A stretch of 64,000 nt of DNA from Muscardinus avellanarius (GCA_963383645.1 OY726560.1:27292300-27356299), one strand, 5' to 3'. Positions 23,017 through 34,459 are shown, counted from the stretch's first letter. Notes: generated from the sequence alone by a model not told the origin. Numbers and translations: made by a program.

Positions 23017-24241
23017 CCATGATTTTTTTTTGCAGAACTTGCTAAAAGTAATGATTGTTTTCTTCAGAAAAGTATACATGATTACAACCTATATCTAAGC
23101 ATATAGTTTTCAAAGATTTTTCAGATTTCTTGAAGTCAGTTTCTCTATGTCTAGGTGTTCACAAAAATCTACTTTTATTTTGCCCAGAAGAGCTACTAAA
23201 TACTTACATCTTTTACTGTGTTTCTGCTTTTCAATGGTCTAGTAAGCCCATTTTTTTTTCACCTCTGAGTTGACAATAAATGAATAGTTTAAGCAAGTGA
23301 CACCAAGGAAGTGTGTTCACTTCAAGTGATTCAATTAATATTGCCATGAATATTTATGGATGCTCCCCAGGTTTCATGGCACTATCACACAGAGCTATTT
23401 ATTTTAGCGTTCTCTTGTGTACATTTGGGCAGAGATTGATGAAAGACTTTAGTTAATTTAAACAGAAAGATTCTTTTCTATAAGCTCATCCTATAAAAAT
23501 ATCAGTAGGTATGTTTAGAAGTCCACATTAACTAATTAAAAATATAACAAATTTTTAGCAATTTTGTATATTATTTCCAATTTTGCTTTATAGATTAGAA
23601 AATATATAAATAAAAAATTCATACTGAATTCCTTTTGCCTATCTTTGAAACTTTTTAATTATCTTCATCATGATGCTCTATTTTGATTAGTCAGTAATAA
23701 AATCTAGTACAAGAATATGAATCTAGGAATAGGCATATTAAAGGATGTCACATTGACACTTATCATTCTGATCATATGAAAGGTACTTTGTTTTCAGTTT
23801 GAACCTAAAAACTGTTCACTGCTGTAATTCCTAAGTGTCCAATTCAATAGAAAGAAGGTCAATATCTAAATATTAGAGTTCAGAATAGATATTTAAGACA
23901 AATTTTTATGTAAATAGATAAAAATCTACCAGACAAGTTTAGCTCAGTCTGAAATTTGTCGTGGTATTGAGCATTGCCAAAAGAGAATGATAAACCAGGT
24001 ATAACTGTAAAAGTATGTGAGTTATTAGGAGACAAGAAACTCTTAGACATTAGTAAACGTATGGCCTGCGATGATTTAAGTTACTGGGGCAAAATGTTAC
24101 AAGATGAGGTCTTAGTAGATAAAATGCATTAGAACTCTAAATCTCAAGAAGATAGGATATATTCTAACAGCATTGTATTGTATTCTCCAAGGGAGTAAAA
24201 TCTACACAAAAAGTGCATATTACATTTATACAGATCTTTTT
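23017..24241. other. Non-coding sequence, nothing recognised
   Basis: No gene or named repeat. Confidence 0.5.
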
Positions 24242-24800
24242 AAAATTTATTTTTATTACTTTTATGTGGAACATATTAAAATGGCACATTCAGACTGTGC
24301 TTGGTGCCCTCTACACCCTCCCACTCCCCTTCCCACCCTCCAACAATGAGTGTCCAGGTTAACTATGCTACATTCATACTTTTACACATATTCATATGTA
24401 GCTCCTCCATTAATCAACCTCAGCCTTCATCCTCTCCTATCCTTCCATTCTGTCTTGCTGAGGTTTCTCCTCCTTTACCTGGAGTCCCTCTGGTATTCGT
24501 AATACTCCCTAGTTTGGGCATATTAGAGAAAACATATGTTCCTTCTCTTTCTGTGCCTGGCTGATCTCACTTAACAGAATGTTCTCCAGGTCTTTCTATC
24601 TTCTTGTGAATGACATGATTTTCTTCTTTATAGCTGAGCAGAATTCCATTGTGTGTATTTCCCATAATTTTGCAATCCACTTATCTGTTAATGGAGATCT
24701 AGGTTGGTTCCATATTTTAGCTATTATGAATTGTGATGCTCTGAACATGGGCATGCATATGTTACCGTAGTTCTCTGATTTGAACAGCTTTGGAAATACA
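24242..24800 (-). mobile_element. L1 LINE 3' end
   Basis: Antisense 3' terminus cttttatgtggaacatatta at the left. C-rich antisense 3'UTR with acaatgagtgtccaggttaa follows, then ORF2 C-terminal sequence (antisense atagctgagcagaattccat). It stops near 24800, so about 550 bp remain. Same 3'UTR lineage as 15153, 37435 and 63605. Confidence 0.93.
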
Positions 24801-25109
24801 CAGGATTAAGTACATCAAATATTTCAATTATTTTAAGAGGAAGGAGATGTAATTTTATCAGTCATAAGAGGATATGAAAGCTAAAGGTAAATAGCTTATA
24901 GTACACTATATAAGCATTGCATAGCATTAATAAGTGACAGTGACAGAAGTTTTAACCTATTAATATACAATCAGTTAAATAATAGATATTCAATGTATAA
25001 AATAATGTACTTATATATCAATAGATGTGACATGCACATTTGTTAGAGTATTATGATCTTACACATGTACCATAGAATTATTCTAATCATTATAAATTAT
25101 TATCTTGTT
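24801..25109. other. AT-rich non-coding sequence
   Basis: Nothing recognised. Confidence 0.5.
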
Positions 25110-25120
25110 AAGAAATTATA

Positions 25121-25334
25121 AATTTGAGCTGGGCATGGTATATATGCTTTTAATCCCAGTACTTGGAAGGCAGAGACAAGAGAATTGCAAGTTTATGGCT
25201 AACCTCAGCAATTTAGTGAGGCTTTCTGCAACTTAGTGAGACCATATTTTAAAATAAAAATAAAATAGGGTTTGCAGTATAGCTCAGAGGTAGAATACTT
25301 CTGGATTCAATTCCCAGTACTGCACACACATAAA
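25121..25334 (+). mobile_element. B1-dID SINE, long subfamily (I)
   Basis: agctgggcatggtatatatg … aatttagtgaggctttctgc … tatagctcagaggtagaata … attcccagtactgc. 11-bp target duplication aagaaattata at 25110 and 25335. Confidence 0.9.
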
Positions 25335-25519
25335 AAGAAATTATATATTCAATAAATAGGTTTTCATACAATCTATATACTATTCTTGAGAAATAATAAC
25401 ATATGAAAAAATTAATTGCATATAAAACAGTAATAGTATATTTGCAAACCTCAAATTACATTACTGTAATAAAATTTAAATTCTATAAAGAGACTGAAAG
25501 AAATTATTATTATTTTTTA

Positions 25520-25734
25520 AACTGAAGATTGGGGACTGAAACCAAGGGCATTCTACCTTCAAGCTCCACTCCTAGCCTGATTTTATTTTTTATTCTTTAT
25601 TTTGAAACAGGGTCTCACAAAGTTGTGGAAAACCTCACTCACTATGTAGCTGAGGCTGGCCACAAACCTGCAATCCTCTTGTCTCATGTCCCCTAAGAAC
25701 TGGGATTACAAGTGTATGCCATCATGCTCAGCTA
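25520..25734 (-). mobile_element. B1-dID SINE, long subfamily (I)
   Basis: gattggggactgaaaccaag … taccttcaagctccactcct … attttgaaacagggtctcac … aagtgtatgccatcatgctc. Full-length antisense copy. Confidence 0.88.
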
Positions 25735-26053
25735 AGAAATGATTTTATACATTTTGAGACATTACATGTATAAATTTTGACAAATGTCATAAATTCTAAG
25801 ACTCATACTTTTCTTTACCTTTCATATAGGACTATTTGTAAGAATAAATAAAATTGTAAGGGTGGTGTAAAAATATTTATTCATTTTGCTTTATAGAAAT
25901 GGTGAATCTTGGTAAATAATAATCATTATATATATATAAACCTAAATGTATTACTTATTCTTTTCAAAGAATATATACCTGTGGATTAAAAATAATGTAA
26001 ATTGTATTTAGGTATCTTTTCTTGAGTATATGTGTATCTACATGTATAGATAC
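25735..26053. other. AT-rich non-coding sequence
   Basis: Short (TA)n at about 25928-25940; otherwise nothing recognised. Confidence 0.5.
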
Positions 26054-26064
26054 ACATACATGTA

Positions 26065-26303
26065 GAGCCGGGCGTGGTGGCGCATGCTTGTAATCCCCAC
26101 GCTTGGGAGGCTGAGACAGGAGGATCGCACAGATTCGAAGCCAGCCTCAGCTACTTAAATGAGGCTCTCAGCAACTTAGTGAGACCCTGTTTCCAAATAA
26201 AATATAAAATAGGTCTGGGAGTATAGCCCGGAGGTAGAAAAAAGCCCCTGGTTTCCACTCCCAGTACCACCAAAAATAAATAAACAAACAAACAAACAAA
26301 CAA
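26065..26303 (+). mobile_element. B1-dID SINE, intermediate subfamily, young
   Basis: gccgggcgtggtggcgcatg … agccagcctcagctacttaa … gaccctgtttccaaataaaa … taggtctgggagtatagccc … cagtaccacc, then an (AAAC)n tail. Perfect 11-bp target duplication acatacatgta at 26054-26064 and 26304-26314. Confidence 0.95.
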
Positions 26304-26314
26304 ACATACATGTA

Positions 26315-27411
26315 TTTCAGCACCTAAGTTACTCATTCAGCATAAATTTATAACACACAATTATTCATTAGGCAGTTTGTTCTATTTTTGAAGATGCACA
26401 GAATTCTAGCCTCAAGGAGACTGCCTTCTAAGTTCTGAGTGGATCTTTAAGAAAATGTAAAAATAGCCACTAATTAGAAAGTATGGTCATGATTCTGTGC
26501 TGAGCCATGATGTACTGAGTCTTATACTTCCTCTCCCCTTGTAAACAGCTAGAATACAGCTTTCTCATATTGTAAAGGCACAACAAGGATTTGGTCCCTG
26601 AGAGAAGCGAAATAAACAAAGTCCTATCTTTATTCCAGTTTATGCCTGGAGGCAGTTTCCAGAACATGGAGAGAGAAGGAAACCAAGCCGAGAGAACTAT
26701 ATTCTTGCTAAAACTCTTGCTGAGATGAAGTCTGAAATCCAGCATGTGGAGAAGTTCCCTGTCTTTAAGGAATGGTTAATCTAATAACTCACTATGGATT
26801 TTACTATTTACTGGGAGGAAAATAAAAACTCTGCCTTGCTTTTCAAACAAAGTATTAGTATTTATAGAAGCATAAAATAGAAGAGAGAAGTTTCAAGGGA
26901 GTGTTGGCAACCTTCAATCTTTTCACATAGGATATATTTTGGAATTGTTATAATTTTCCAGTTATTTTCCTCTGAAGATGTTTTAGTTTAATATTTTTCT
27001 CTGGAAATGTGGTATTTTGGCACAAAATAGTGATTTAGCTTGTTTAATTAGGATATGACACAGTAGTTTCTCAGCAGTTTCAAGCTATATGTTTTTGATT
27101 TAAAAGGTTAAATACTCTCAGATTCAATTGCAGCATCTATCACGATTCACTCAGAATAGCTCTTTCCCTTAAATTGAAATCAGATAATACAGTGAATTTT
27201 AAATATAATTTATAAAGGATTTCATAATATTAGTAGCATATAGTTTGATATTTGTTCAATCCTACTGACAAAGACCATAAAAAAGTAAATAGGATAGATG
27301 AGGTACTGCTCTCATAGCCATTCTAGTGTGAGCATAAAATTATAGGTGAGTAATTGTAATAATGAATAATTCAAGAAAAATTAAATTGTAAGGAGATACA
27401 AAGCTATCCAT
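26315..27411. other. Non-coding sequence
   Basis: The part from about 26480 to 26780 is less AT-rich and has a 91-codon minus-strand frame with no domain. Possibly an old decayed repeat. No gene supported. Confidence 0.45.
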
Positions 27412-27832
27412 TTTTTGGTACCTTGTAGTCTTTGAAAGAACTTCAGAGTGATATGAACTTACATGCACACAGCACTTGGGGACCTTCCCCCATCTTCTTA
27501 ACCTTTCACCATACATGTCATTGAGATTCACTTGATGATTTTATATATGTACTTAACATCATTATAAGTATTAACTTCATTAATTCCTCCTGTTCATAGA
27601 CCCCCACCACTGTTCCTCTGGAATTTCTCCTTCATTATCTAAAGTCCTTATTGTATAGTGATTCTCCCAAGCTTCTACATAAAAGAGAGGACATATGACA
27701 CTTTATTTTCTGTGATTGGCTAATCCAACTTAACACAATGTTTTCTAGGTCCATCCATTTTCCTGAAAATGACTTAACTTTGTTCCTCATTGCTGAGTAA
27801 GATTTCACTGTGTGTACATCCTATATACACAG

Positions 27833-27881
<49 letters not shown>

Positions 27882-28002
27882 CATATATATTTCATATATA
27901 TTTCATATATATTTCACATATATATTATATATATATTTCATATATATTTCATATATATATATAATTTTGCAACTCATTCATATTTTGATGAACACAAAGG
28001 TA
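27412..28002 (-). mobile_element. L1 LINE 3' end, older lineage, with internal microsatellite
   Basis: Antisense 3'UTR aligns by eye with the L1 at 53225 (atgcacacagcacttgggga; ttcattatctaaagtcctta; ctgtgattggctaatccaac). It then runs to attgctgagtaagatttcac and tgcaactcattcatattttg. A TA array expanded inside it. Confidence 0.85.
27835..27963. repeat. (TA)n plus atttcatat minisatellite
   Basis: About 40 bases of TA, then five or more copies of an 11-12 bp unit (tatatatttca) with slight variation, then TA again. It lies within L1. The two frames across it read as Tyr/Ile runs and are not genes. Confidence 0.95.
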
Positions 28003-28359
28003 TGTATTTTAAAAGAGGGAGTAACTGAAGGCCAGTCCTTTAAACTTACCGGACACTGCATAGAGTGTCCAGGTTACATCTAGCACTTAAAATACTTTCT
28101 CAGCTGAGCAACCTTATATAACTTATTTTTATGTTGGCTCAAGAATTTACATATAACTGTAATTTATTTGTAATATCATGTTAAAATTAGCTGTGTATAT
28201 GTTTCTAAATTAAACTGTATGATTATTGAAGGTAGAAATTTAATCTACATATATTTCTGAATTCCTTGGAACCCTAACTTAGGACATAGATCTAAGTTTA
28301 TTAACCAAAAAATTGATACTATTCTTAAAAGCTCAAATATTTTAGCAAATACTATAATA
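28003..28359. other. AT-rich non-coding sequence
   Basis: Nothing recognised. Confidence 0.5.
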
Positions 28360-28373
28360 GGTACAAGAAATAT

Positions 28374-28569
28374 ATATATATATTTTGGTGGTACTGGGGG
28401 TCCTGGAAGCCCTTCTACCTCTGGGCTACACTCCCAGACCTATTTTTGCATTTTTATTTGGAAACAGGGTCTCCTAAGCCAGCGCGCGGGGCTAGCTTCG
28501 AACCTGCATGATCCTCCTGTCTCTGCCTCCCAAGCGCGGGGATTACAAGCGTGCGCCACCACGCCCGGC
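28374..28569 (-). mobile_element. B1-dID SINE, short subfamily (II), young
   Basis: ggtggtactgggggtcctgg … agccagcgcgcggggctagc … aagcgcggggattacaagcg … gtgcgccaccacgcccggc. Nearly identical to 47040, sharing the unusual gcgcgcggggctagc block and many intact CpGs. Perfect 14-bp target duplication ggtacaagaaatat at 28360-28373 and 28570-28583. Confidence 0.97.
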
Positions 28570-28583
28570 GGTACAAGAAATAT

Positions 28584-28769
28584 TTTATACATTAAAATTA
28601 ATGTATATAACGTGTATAATGTATACAATGTGTATAATGTATATAGTTTACTTCGAGTTAAAGTTTATAGTTCATTTATGTATGTATTCCTTTATCTACT
28701 CTTATGGTTTAGATATACAATGTCTCCTGAAAGAGCTCTTGTACTGATGTTAAGAGTTGTTATAATGAG
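28584..28769. other. Short tandem gtgtataatgtata repeat and AT-rich DNA
   Basis: About 28612-28645 holds three imperfect copies of a 14-bp unit (gtgtataatgtata). Nothing else is seen. Confidence 0.6.
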
Positions 28770-29080
28770 TGTGATAACCTAGGCAGGTTTGTGTGGCTGG
28801 AGAAGAATGGTCATAGGGGTATGTATCTTTGCAGATTATGCTCATATCCTTAAATTTTCTCACTAGCTCTTTCTTGCTTCTGGGCTCTGTGGTATGAGAG
28901 TAGAATCCTTATTTCTTTCTCTCTCTCCTCTCCTCTCCTCTCCTCTCCTCTCCTCTCCTCTTCTCTTCTCTTCTCTCTCTCTCTCCCTAGCCTAATAGAC
29001 TGAACCCCTGAAATTTCCAGAAATATGAGCAAATAAATATTCTTTCCTTTAACTGAGGTAGTCAGTTGTTTTGCATAATA
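28770..29080 (+). mobile_element. MaLR-like LTR fragment
   Basis: gataacctaggcaggtttgt, gtggctggagaagaatggtc, then ggtatgagagtagaatcct, a (CTCCT)n expansion, and the end block gaacccctgaaatttccag … atgagcaaataaatattctt. Same block order as 7056. Confidence 0.5.
28919..28985. repeat. (CTCCT)n / (CT)n microsatellite
   Basis: Pentanucleotide ctcct repeated about eight times, then cttct and ct units. It lies inside the LTR-like fragment. Confidence 0.95.
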
Positions 29081-29244
29081 TCAGTGAGAATATTGGCTGA
29101 AACATGCACTATTATATTCACATCTTACATAGTTTTTTCCGTGAAAGAGATAATCAAATAACCAAGAAAAACATGTATTTCTTTAGGAATTTATTTTAAA
29201 AACTCTGCCAAAATAGTTTTGCAGAGTTAACTAGTCCCTGTGTC

Positions 29245-29605
29245 ATTAAAGATGTTGTTATATTTGGATTTTGAATATCTCTCACAGGCTTGGTCCCCAG
29301 GTGATAGTGCCATGAGAAGTAGGGAAAATTGTAGAAGTTCGGACCTAATTGTAAGTGGTGAGTCCCTGGATGTGTATATTTGCAGGATATATTTTTTTCT
29401 TGGACCCTTCCTTCTCTCTGCCACTACTTCCAGACTGCCATGAAGTGAATTACTTTTTTGCCACACCCTCTCACCATGTTCTGCTAAATCACAGGCCTAG
29501 AAACAATGGAGCCAGCCAGGCATAGATGGAAACCATGAGACAAAATAAGTGGTTTTCCTTTTTTAGGTATTGTAGCACAACAATGGAAAACTGATCATGG
29601 ATCAG
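29245..29605 (+). mobile_element. MaLR-like LTR fragment, more complete
   Basis: tatatttggattttgaatat, caggcttggtccccaggtga, tagtgccatgagaagtaggg, ccttccttctctctgccact, cagactgccatgaagtgaat, ccatgttctgctaaatcaca, acaatggagccagccaggca, gagacaaaataagtgg and the end acaatggaaaactgatcatg. The order fits an old MaLR-type LTR. Frames on both strands here are not genes. Confidence 0.55.
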
Positions 29606-30975
29606 AGGAACTCTCAAACACAGACATGTAAGATAGTGATTTCAGAATAAATGTTTTTTTAACATTCATGCTAATTGGAAACAAACTTTACAATAACTTA
29701 GCACTCAGGAACACTAAGATTGTGCTATCTTCAGGAGAAATGCATGTTTAATCAGATGTCATAATGAACTGAGATTATATCTTTGCATGATGGAGTATCT
29801 AAAAATGACTTAAAACTTAATCATGAGAAAATGTCTATAGTCAGGAAAAACTACATTTTTACTGTGAAATTTGGCTACTGAGCATTCATAATAATTGCAA
29901 TTATTGAAAATAAATTTAACATCTATCAAAAAGGAAATAAAATATAAAGTGTACTGCTTTGGGGGGGAGTAAAACTACTAAGTTATTACATAAAACTGAA
30001 ATTGTCCCATATTTTCTTTCAGTCTATTTAGTCTTAGTGCTGCCTTGAGGGAAAATTATGGATTGGAGGAACTCTCAAAGCCACCTCAAACCTATAGCTC
30101 ACCAAAAAATAGTGCAGTAGTTTCCTAAGGCACTGCTGTCAGCATGAAAGTATTAGATTAAAAACCAAACAAACAAAATGCTGGATTGAGGGGATGCTTG
30201 TGCTATAGGGAGAATTTATGAGGGTAAAAAGTCAAATATTTTTACTATTTATTTATTTCTTGTTTCATACTATATTTATTGATAATCTTCCATGTATTGT
30301 TTACTAGGCTAAAAGAATTTAATAGGAAGATATGGATCATTCTGGCTTGAAATTTCAGATTTCACACATAATAGCAAGTGAAAGGATGCCAAAATATGCT
30401 GGTGATTCATTGACATTTTTCTCTGTTGACCATTACTCAGAAGCTTAATCTCTCATCTGCAGGATGAATCCAGGCCACATGCTATCACTGCATGAGGGGA
30501 TCATCTGGTTGGTTCCTAAATCAAGACCAGCTTGTATTTGATCATACTGTTCTCCTACCTGAGATTCAATGCCCAACAGTAGTCCCAAAGATCTGGCTGC
30601 AGATCTTTAATTGCCTTGTCTGAGACTCTGCAACTCTTTGTGACATTGCTTTGCTCCTAAATAATATATGTACAAACTAGACTTTGTGCATGTCCCAGAA
30701 CTTGCCCCTGCCTATGACCTTTTAGATTCTCATTAACAGTGACTCTCTCTTGGAAAACCTCCTTTTACATCTAATTCTAATTTTATCTACTTACTCAGGG
30801 AATCCTCCAGCAAAAAGGATGTTAAGTGTTCAAAATAAGTACATTCACCATTAATATGGCTCTACCTAGGGCCTTTATACCCACAGAATAAATCTCTCTA
30901 GAAAGAACTCTCGTCTAGAAATAGTTAATGTAAGGAAATATTTCAGAAAGCAGCCCTAAATAGTGGTGATAAAAT
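29606..30975. other. Non-coding sequence
   Basis: About 30440-30760 is less AT-rich but no frame or repeat is recognised. A G run (ggggggg) lies at about 29961. Confidence 0.45.
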
Positions 30976-30988
30976 AAATGACTACTTC

Positions 30989-31160
30989 GGGAGGCTGAGA
31001 CCGGAGGATTGTGGTTCACGGACAGCCTCAGCTACTTAGTGAGGCCCTCTGCAACTCAGTGAGACCCTGTTTCAAAATAAAGAATAAAAAGTAGGGCAGG
31101 CGGTGTAGCTCGGAGGTCAAATGCCTGTCGGTTCCATTCCCAGACCCGAAATAAATAAAC
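30989..31160 (+). mobile_element. B1-dID SINE, 5'-truncated at insertion
   Basis: Starts in the B1 half at gggaggctgagaccggagga (about 40 bases missing) and is otherwise complete to ttccattcccagacccgaaa and an AAAT tail. Perfect 13-bp target duplication aaatgactacttc at 30976-30988 and 31161-31173, so the truncation occurred at insertion. Confidence 0.94.
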
Positions 31161-31173
31161 AAATGACTACTTC

Positions 31174-32148
31174 TAGCATGCTAGTTATTTGTATTAAGGT
31201 TTTTAAACATGCTCTACTGGTAACATATTTTTATATTATTTTTGATGTGTAAACTTTCCCAATCATTTATTCATTACATTGTTCAGACTAAGTAGATACT
31301 TAATGAGGTCCAAAAGGGAAGAACAAAAAGATTAATAGGACATGAGAGCTGTGTGTTGAGATGAGATGAAAGAAACAGAAACCAAAATAAATGAGAATAA
31401 TTTTTACTGATAAAACAATATTATTTATGCAAATTTATGTAGAATTAAACAGAAAAAATAAAAAATTTTCTCAGTGGCACTACTACGTGACAACTGATGT
31501 GAAAAAATAATATCTGAATGTAAATTTAAAGACATCTCAGGAACATTAAGCAGGAAGTATGAAAGAAAGAACACATGAAAAATAATAAAATAAAAGCATA
31601 TTTATAGCTCTAAAAGGTGATATATTTTATTTTTAGAGAAACAGGAAAGGGGTCAAAGGTAAGATTATAGAGATCACTACTAACTTAAGACTTAGAAAAG
31701 AAAGAGAAATGAAATGAAATAAAATAAAATAGTTTGAGAATAAAAGAGGAGACAGAGAAAAGGTGAAATAGAAAAAATAAGAGGTAAGACAAAAATGAGA
31801 ATATATTTTAGGCAAAAAAGCTATTTTTATGCCCTTCTCTAGAAAGGGGAAAATAAAGCCAGAAGGTAGACCAGAATAATTTTTAATAATGTAGATCCAT
31901 TCACCAGGATTATGGGGCAATAGTTTCTCCATTGAGCACTGCCTGATTCCCCACTTTTTGAAAATTTTACTCCTGTTTTAACTACCACTTTTACTAAGTG
32001 CTAAGCTTTGTAAGCTTTGTAGATTTCTTACAAATTTCATCTTAAAGATAAAAATTTAGCCTCCTGTCTGTTCTTAGTATTTGCTCATTAGTAACTTGTG
32101 CCTGCTATACATATTTTAGTAAAGGAAAACCAATTTCATCCCTGTATT

Positions 32149-32149
<1 letters not shown>
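31174..32149. other. AT-rich non-coding sequence
   Basis: Purine-rich plus strand at about 31690-31800 gives a 99-codon minus-strand frame rich in Phe/Ser/Leu. No gene support. Confidence 0.5.

Positions 32150-32192
<43 letters not shown>
32150..32192. repeat. (ATT)n microsatellite
   Basis: About fourteen ATT units at the tail side of the minus-strand SINE at 32205; probably a grown SINE tail. Confidence 0.95.
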
Positions 32193-32204
32193 GTTAATTA
32201 TTTG

Positions 32205-32404
32205 TGTGGTGTTGGGGATTTAACCCAGGGGCATTCAACCTCTGAGCTACATTCTCAGCCCAATCTTTTATTCTTTATTTTGAAACAAAGTCTCACTAAG
32301 TTGCAGAGGTCCTCACTATATAGCTGAAGCTATCTTCGAACCTGCAATCCTCCCGTCTCAACCTCCCAAGCACTGGGATTACAAGCATGCACCACCAATC
32401 ATGG
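32205..32404 (-). mobile_element. B1-dID SINE, long subfamily (I)
   Basis: gtgttggggatttaacccag … ctctgagctacattctcagc … attttgaaacaaagtctcac … tctcaacctcccaagcactg … aagcatgcaccaccaatcat. Flanks share ccctgt…tatta. Confidence 0.9.
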
Positions 32405-32752
32405 CCCTGTGTATTACTAGTAGTAATAGTGATTAGTTTGAGCCCTCTATTTTCATAATATTATCAATTTCTTCAAGCATACTAAGCTCCTTTTTTGGTC
32501 ACCACCAAATATGTCAGAATTCATTAATTTAGGGCATTGGCCCTATACCACAACAACACCAAGTCCTAGAAACTTGTTACAAAGAAAAATTAAAAGATGC
32601 CACTGCAGACTTACTAAGTCAACCTCTGCACCTTAAGTCTAACAATCTGTGCCTTAAACATGGTTGATTGTAAAATTGGAATAATGGAATAAATTTATTC
32701 ACCCTTTTAGGTGGATGTCCCTTCTGCTTTCTTTCATCCCTTTTTGCTTAGT
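32405..32752. other. Non-coding sequence, nothing recognised
   Basis: No supported feature. Confidence 0.5.
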
Positions 32753-32762
32753 TACTTAAGTA

Positions 32763-32834
32763 TCTTCTTTTTTCGCCTTGGTACTAAGGATTGAACCCAG
32801 CAGAGTTCTCCATCTGATCTGTGCTCCCAGCCAT
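32763..32834 (-). mobile_element. B1-dID SINE, ID half, split (part 1)
   Basis: ttggtactaaggattgaacc … atctgatctgtgctcccagc. The B1 half of the same element is at 33213-33353. Both outer edges of the composite carry the perfect 10-bp repeat tacttaagta (32753-32762 and 33354-33363). Confidence 0.88.
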
Positions 32835-32841
32835 TCTTTCT

Positions 32842-32900
<59 letters not shown>

Positions 32901-32961
32901 CTTTCTCTCTCTTTCTTTCTTTCTCCCCTCCCTCCCTCCCTCCCTCCCTCCCTCCCTCCCT

Positions 32962-33031
<70 letters not shown>

Positions 33032-33032
33032 T
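32835..33032. repeat. Compound (TTTC)n-(CCCT)n-(TTTC)n block
   Basis: About 200 bases of pure pyrimidine on the plus strand: TTTC units, then a CCCT core at about 32925-32960, then TTTC units. It lies at the tail end of the inner SINE at 33033. Frames on three phases here are repeat translation. Confidence 0.97.
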
Positions 33033-33212
33033 TGTACTGGAGATGGAACCCAGGGTCATTCTATCTCTGAGCTACACCTCTAGCGCTATTTTTTATTTTT
33101 TGTTTGAAACAGGGTCTCACTGAGTTACAAGGACCTTGATAAGCAGTAGCTGAGACAGGAGTCTCAGCCTCCCGAATGCCGGCATTATAAGTGTGTGCCA
33201 CCACGCCTGTTT
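33033..33212 (-). mobile_element. B1-dID SINE nested in another SINE
   Basis: tactggagatggaacccagg … ctctgagctacacctctagc … tttgaaacagggtctcactg … gtgtgtgccaccacgcctg. It sits between the two halves of the 32763 element. Confidence 0.9.
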
Positions 33213-33353
33213 TTTTTTTTTTTTAATTTTGAAACAGGGTATTGCTATGTTTCTGCAAGTCTTTCTACTTGCTGAGGTTATCCTCAAATCTATGATTCTC
33301 CTGTCTCAGATTCCCAAGTACTGGAGTTACAGTTTTGTACCACCATACCTGGA
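33213..33353 (-). mobile_element. B1-dID SINE, B1 half (part 2)
   Basis: Poly(T), aattttgaaacagggtattg … tgaggttatcctcaaatcta … tctcagattcccaagtactg … gtaccaccatacctgg. Confidence 0.88.
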
Positions 33354-33363
33354 TACTTAAGTA

Positions 33364-33962
33364 CATTCTTAACTATATCCTTTTACCAAACTATATGTCA
33401 GAAGGAAAATTTTAGCTTAGGCCAGATCACTTGATATACTTCCACTGGGTAAACAAACAAACAAACAAACAACCTGTAGATTTAGGAATCACTTTGACCT
33501 GAATTGTCATCCCAAGTAGACTAATATTAGTTCTGTTGTCTTTGATATTTTTCTTGAAATATCCTATCTTTTAATAATTCAGATAATAATTGCAGAATGC
33601 CTGTCACCTGATACCATTCAACAAATGCTATTTTCTCCTCTATCATAATATTCTCAAAGAGCTGTATTATAATATTATGCATTCTGCTTTTTCTAAGGAT
33701 TGTATAATATAACTCACTGGGAGCTATTGCAGCATCTATTTTACAACCTGTGCTGAGGACATTGCCCTGTATATTATTCAAGGTTCTCTATATAAAAATT
33801 TTACATGAGAAATTTCTTTAAACATTTAAATCTGAAAAAATTGGCAAACAAAAACTTTCATATAGAATATATAATAGAATGTCTTTTAAAAATAGAATTT
33901 ATAGATATTATAAGCAGATAATATAAAAATACTCAGATTAAATTCAATACAAATTAAAGTTT
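33364..33962. other. Non-coding sequence
   Basis: (AAAC)n at about 33452-33472; otherwise nothing recognised. Confidence 0.5.
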
Positions 33963-33975
33963 AAATAATGGAGGT

Positions 33976-34165
33976 TGGCCAGGTGTGGTGGTGCATGCTT
34001 ATAATCTCCACATTTGGGCAGCAGAAACAGGAGGACTGCGCAGGTTCGAAGCCAGCCATGCTGGCTTAAGAGATCCTGTTTCAAAAAAAAAAAAAAAAGG
34101 TATAAAATAGGTCTGTGAGTGTATTCCAGAGGTAGAAGGGCTTCCAGGAACCCCAGTACCACCAA

Positions 34166-34196
<31 letters not shown>

Positions 34197-34202
34197 ACAA
34201 AC
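33976..34202 (+). mobile_element. B1-dID SINE, short subfamily (II)
   Basis: ggccaggtgtggtggtgcat … ggactgcgcaggttcgaagc … ccatgctggcttaagagatc, an A16 linker, taggtctgtgagtgtattcc … ggcttccaggaaccccagta, and an (AAAT)n tail. Perfect 13-bp target duplication aaataatggaggt at 33963-33975 and 34203-34215. Confidence 0.95.
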
Positions 34203-34255
34203 AAATAATGGAGGTGTGTTAAATTCCCAATTAAAATATTAAAATTCCATTTGTA

Positions 34256-34444
34256 AGTTGGGCATAGTGGTACACTCTTATAATTCCAGCATTTGGGAGG
34301 CTGAGACTGGAGGATTGCAGTTCGCAGACAGCCTCAACTACTTCAGCCCTCCGCAACTTAGTGAGACCCTGTTTCAAAATAAAGAATAAAAAATAGCTTG
34401 GAGGTAAAATTCCCCTGTGTTCCATTCCCAGATTCACACACACA
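34256..34444 (+). mobile_element. B1-dID SINE, long subfamily (I)
   Basis: gttgggcatagtggtacact … cagcctcaactacttcagcc … aaaaaatagcttggaggtaa … cattcccagattcacacac. Target duplication aaaattcca[t/c]ttgta at 34241-34255 and 34445-34459. Confidence 0.92.
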
Positions 34445-34459
34445 AAAATTCCACTTGTA

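Noticed and set aside
32778..33123. Three overlapping frames of about 90-100 codons
   Set aside because: They are the translations of a TTTC/CCCT array in different phases (Phe-Leu-Ser or Lys-Glu-Arg runs).
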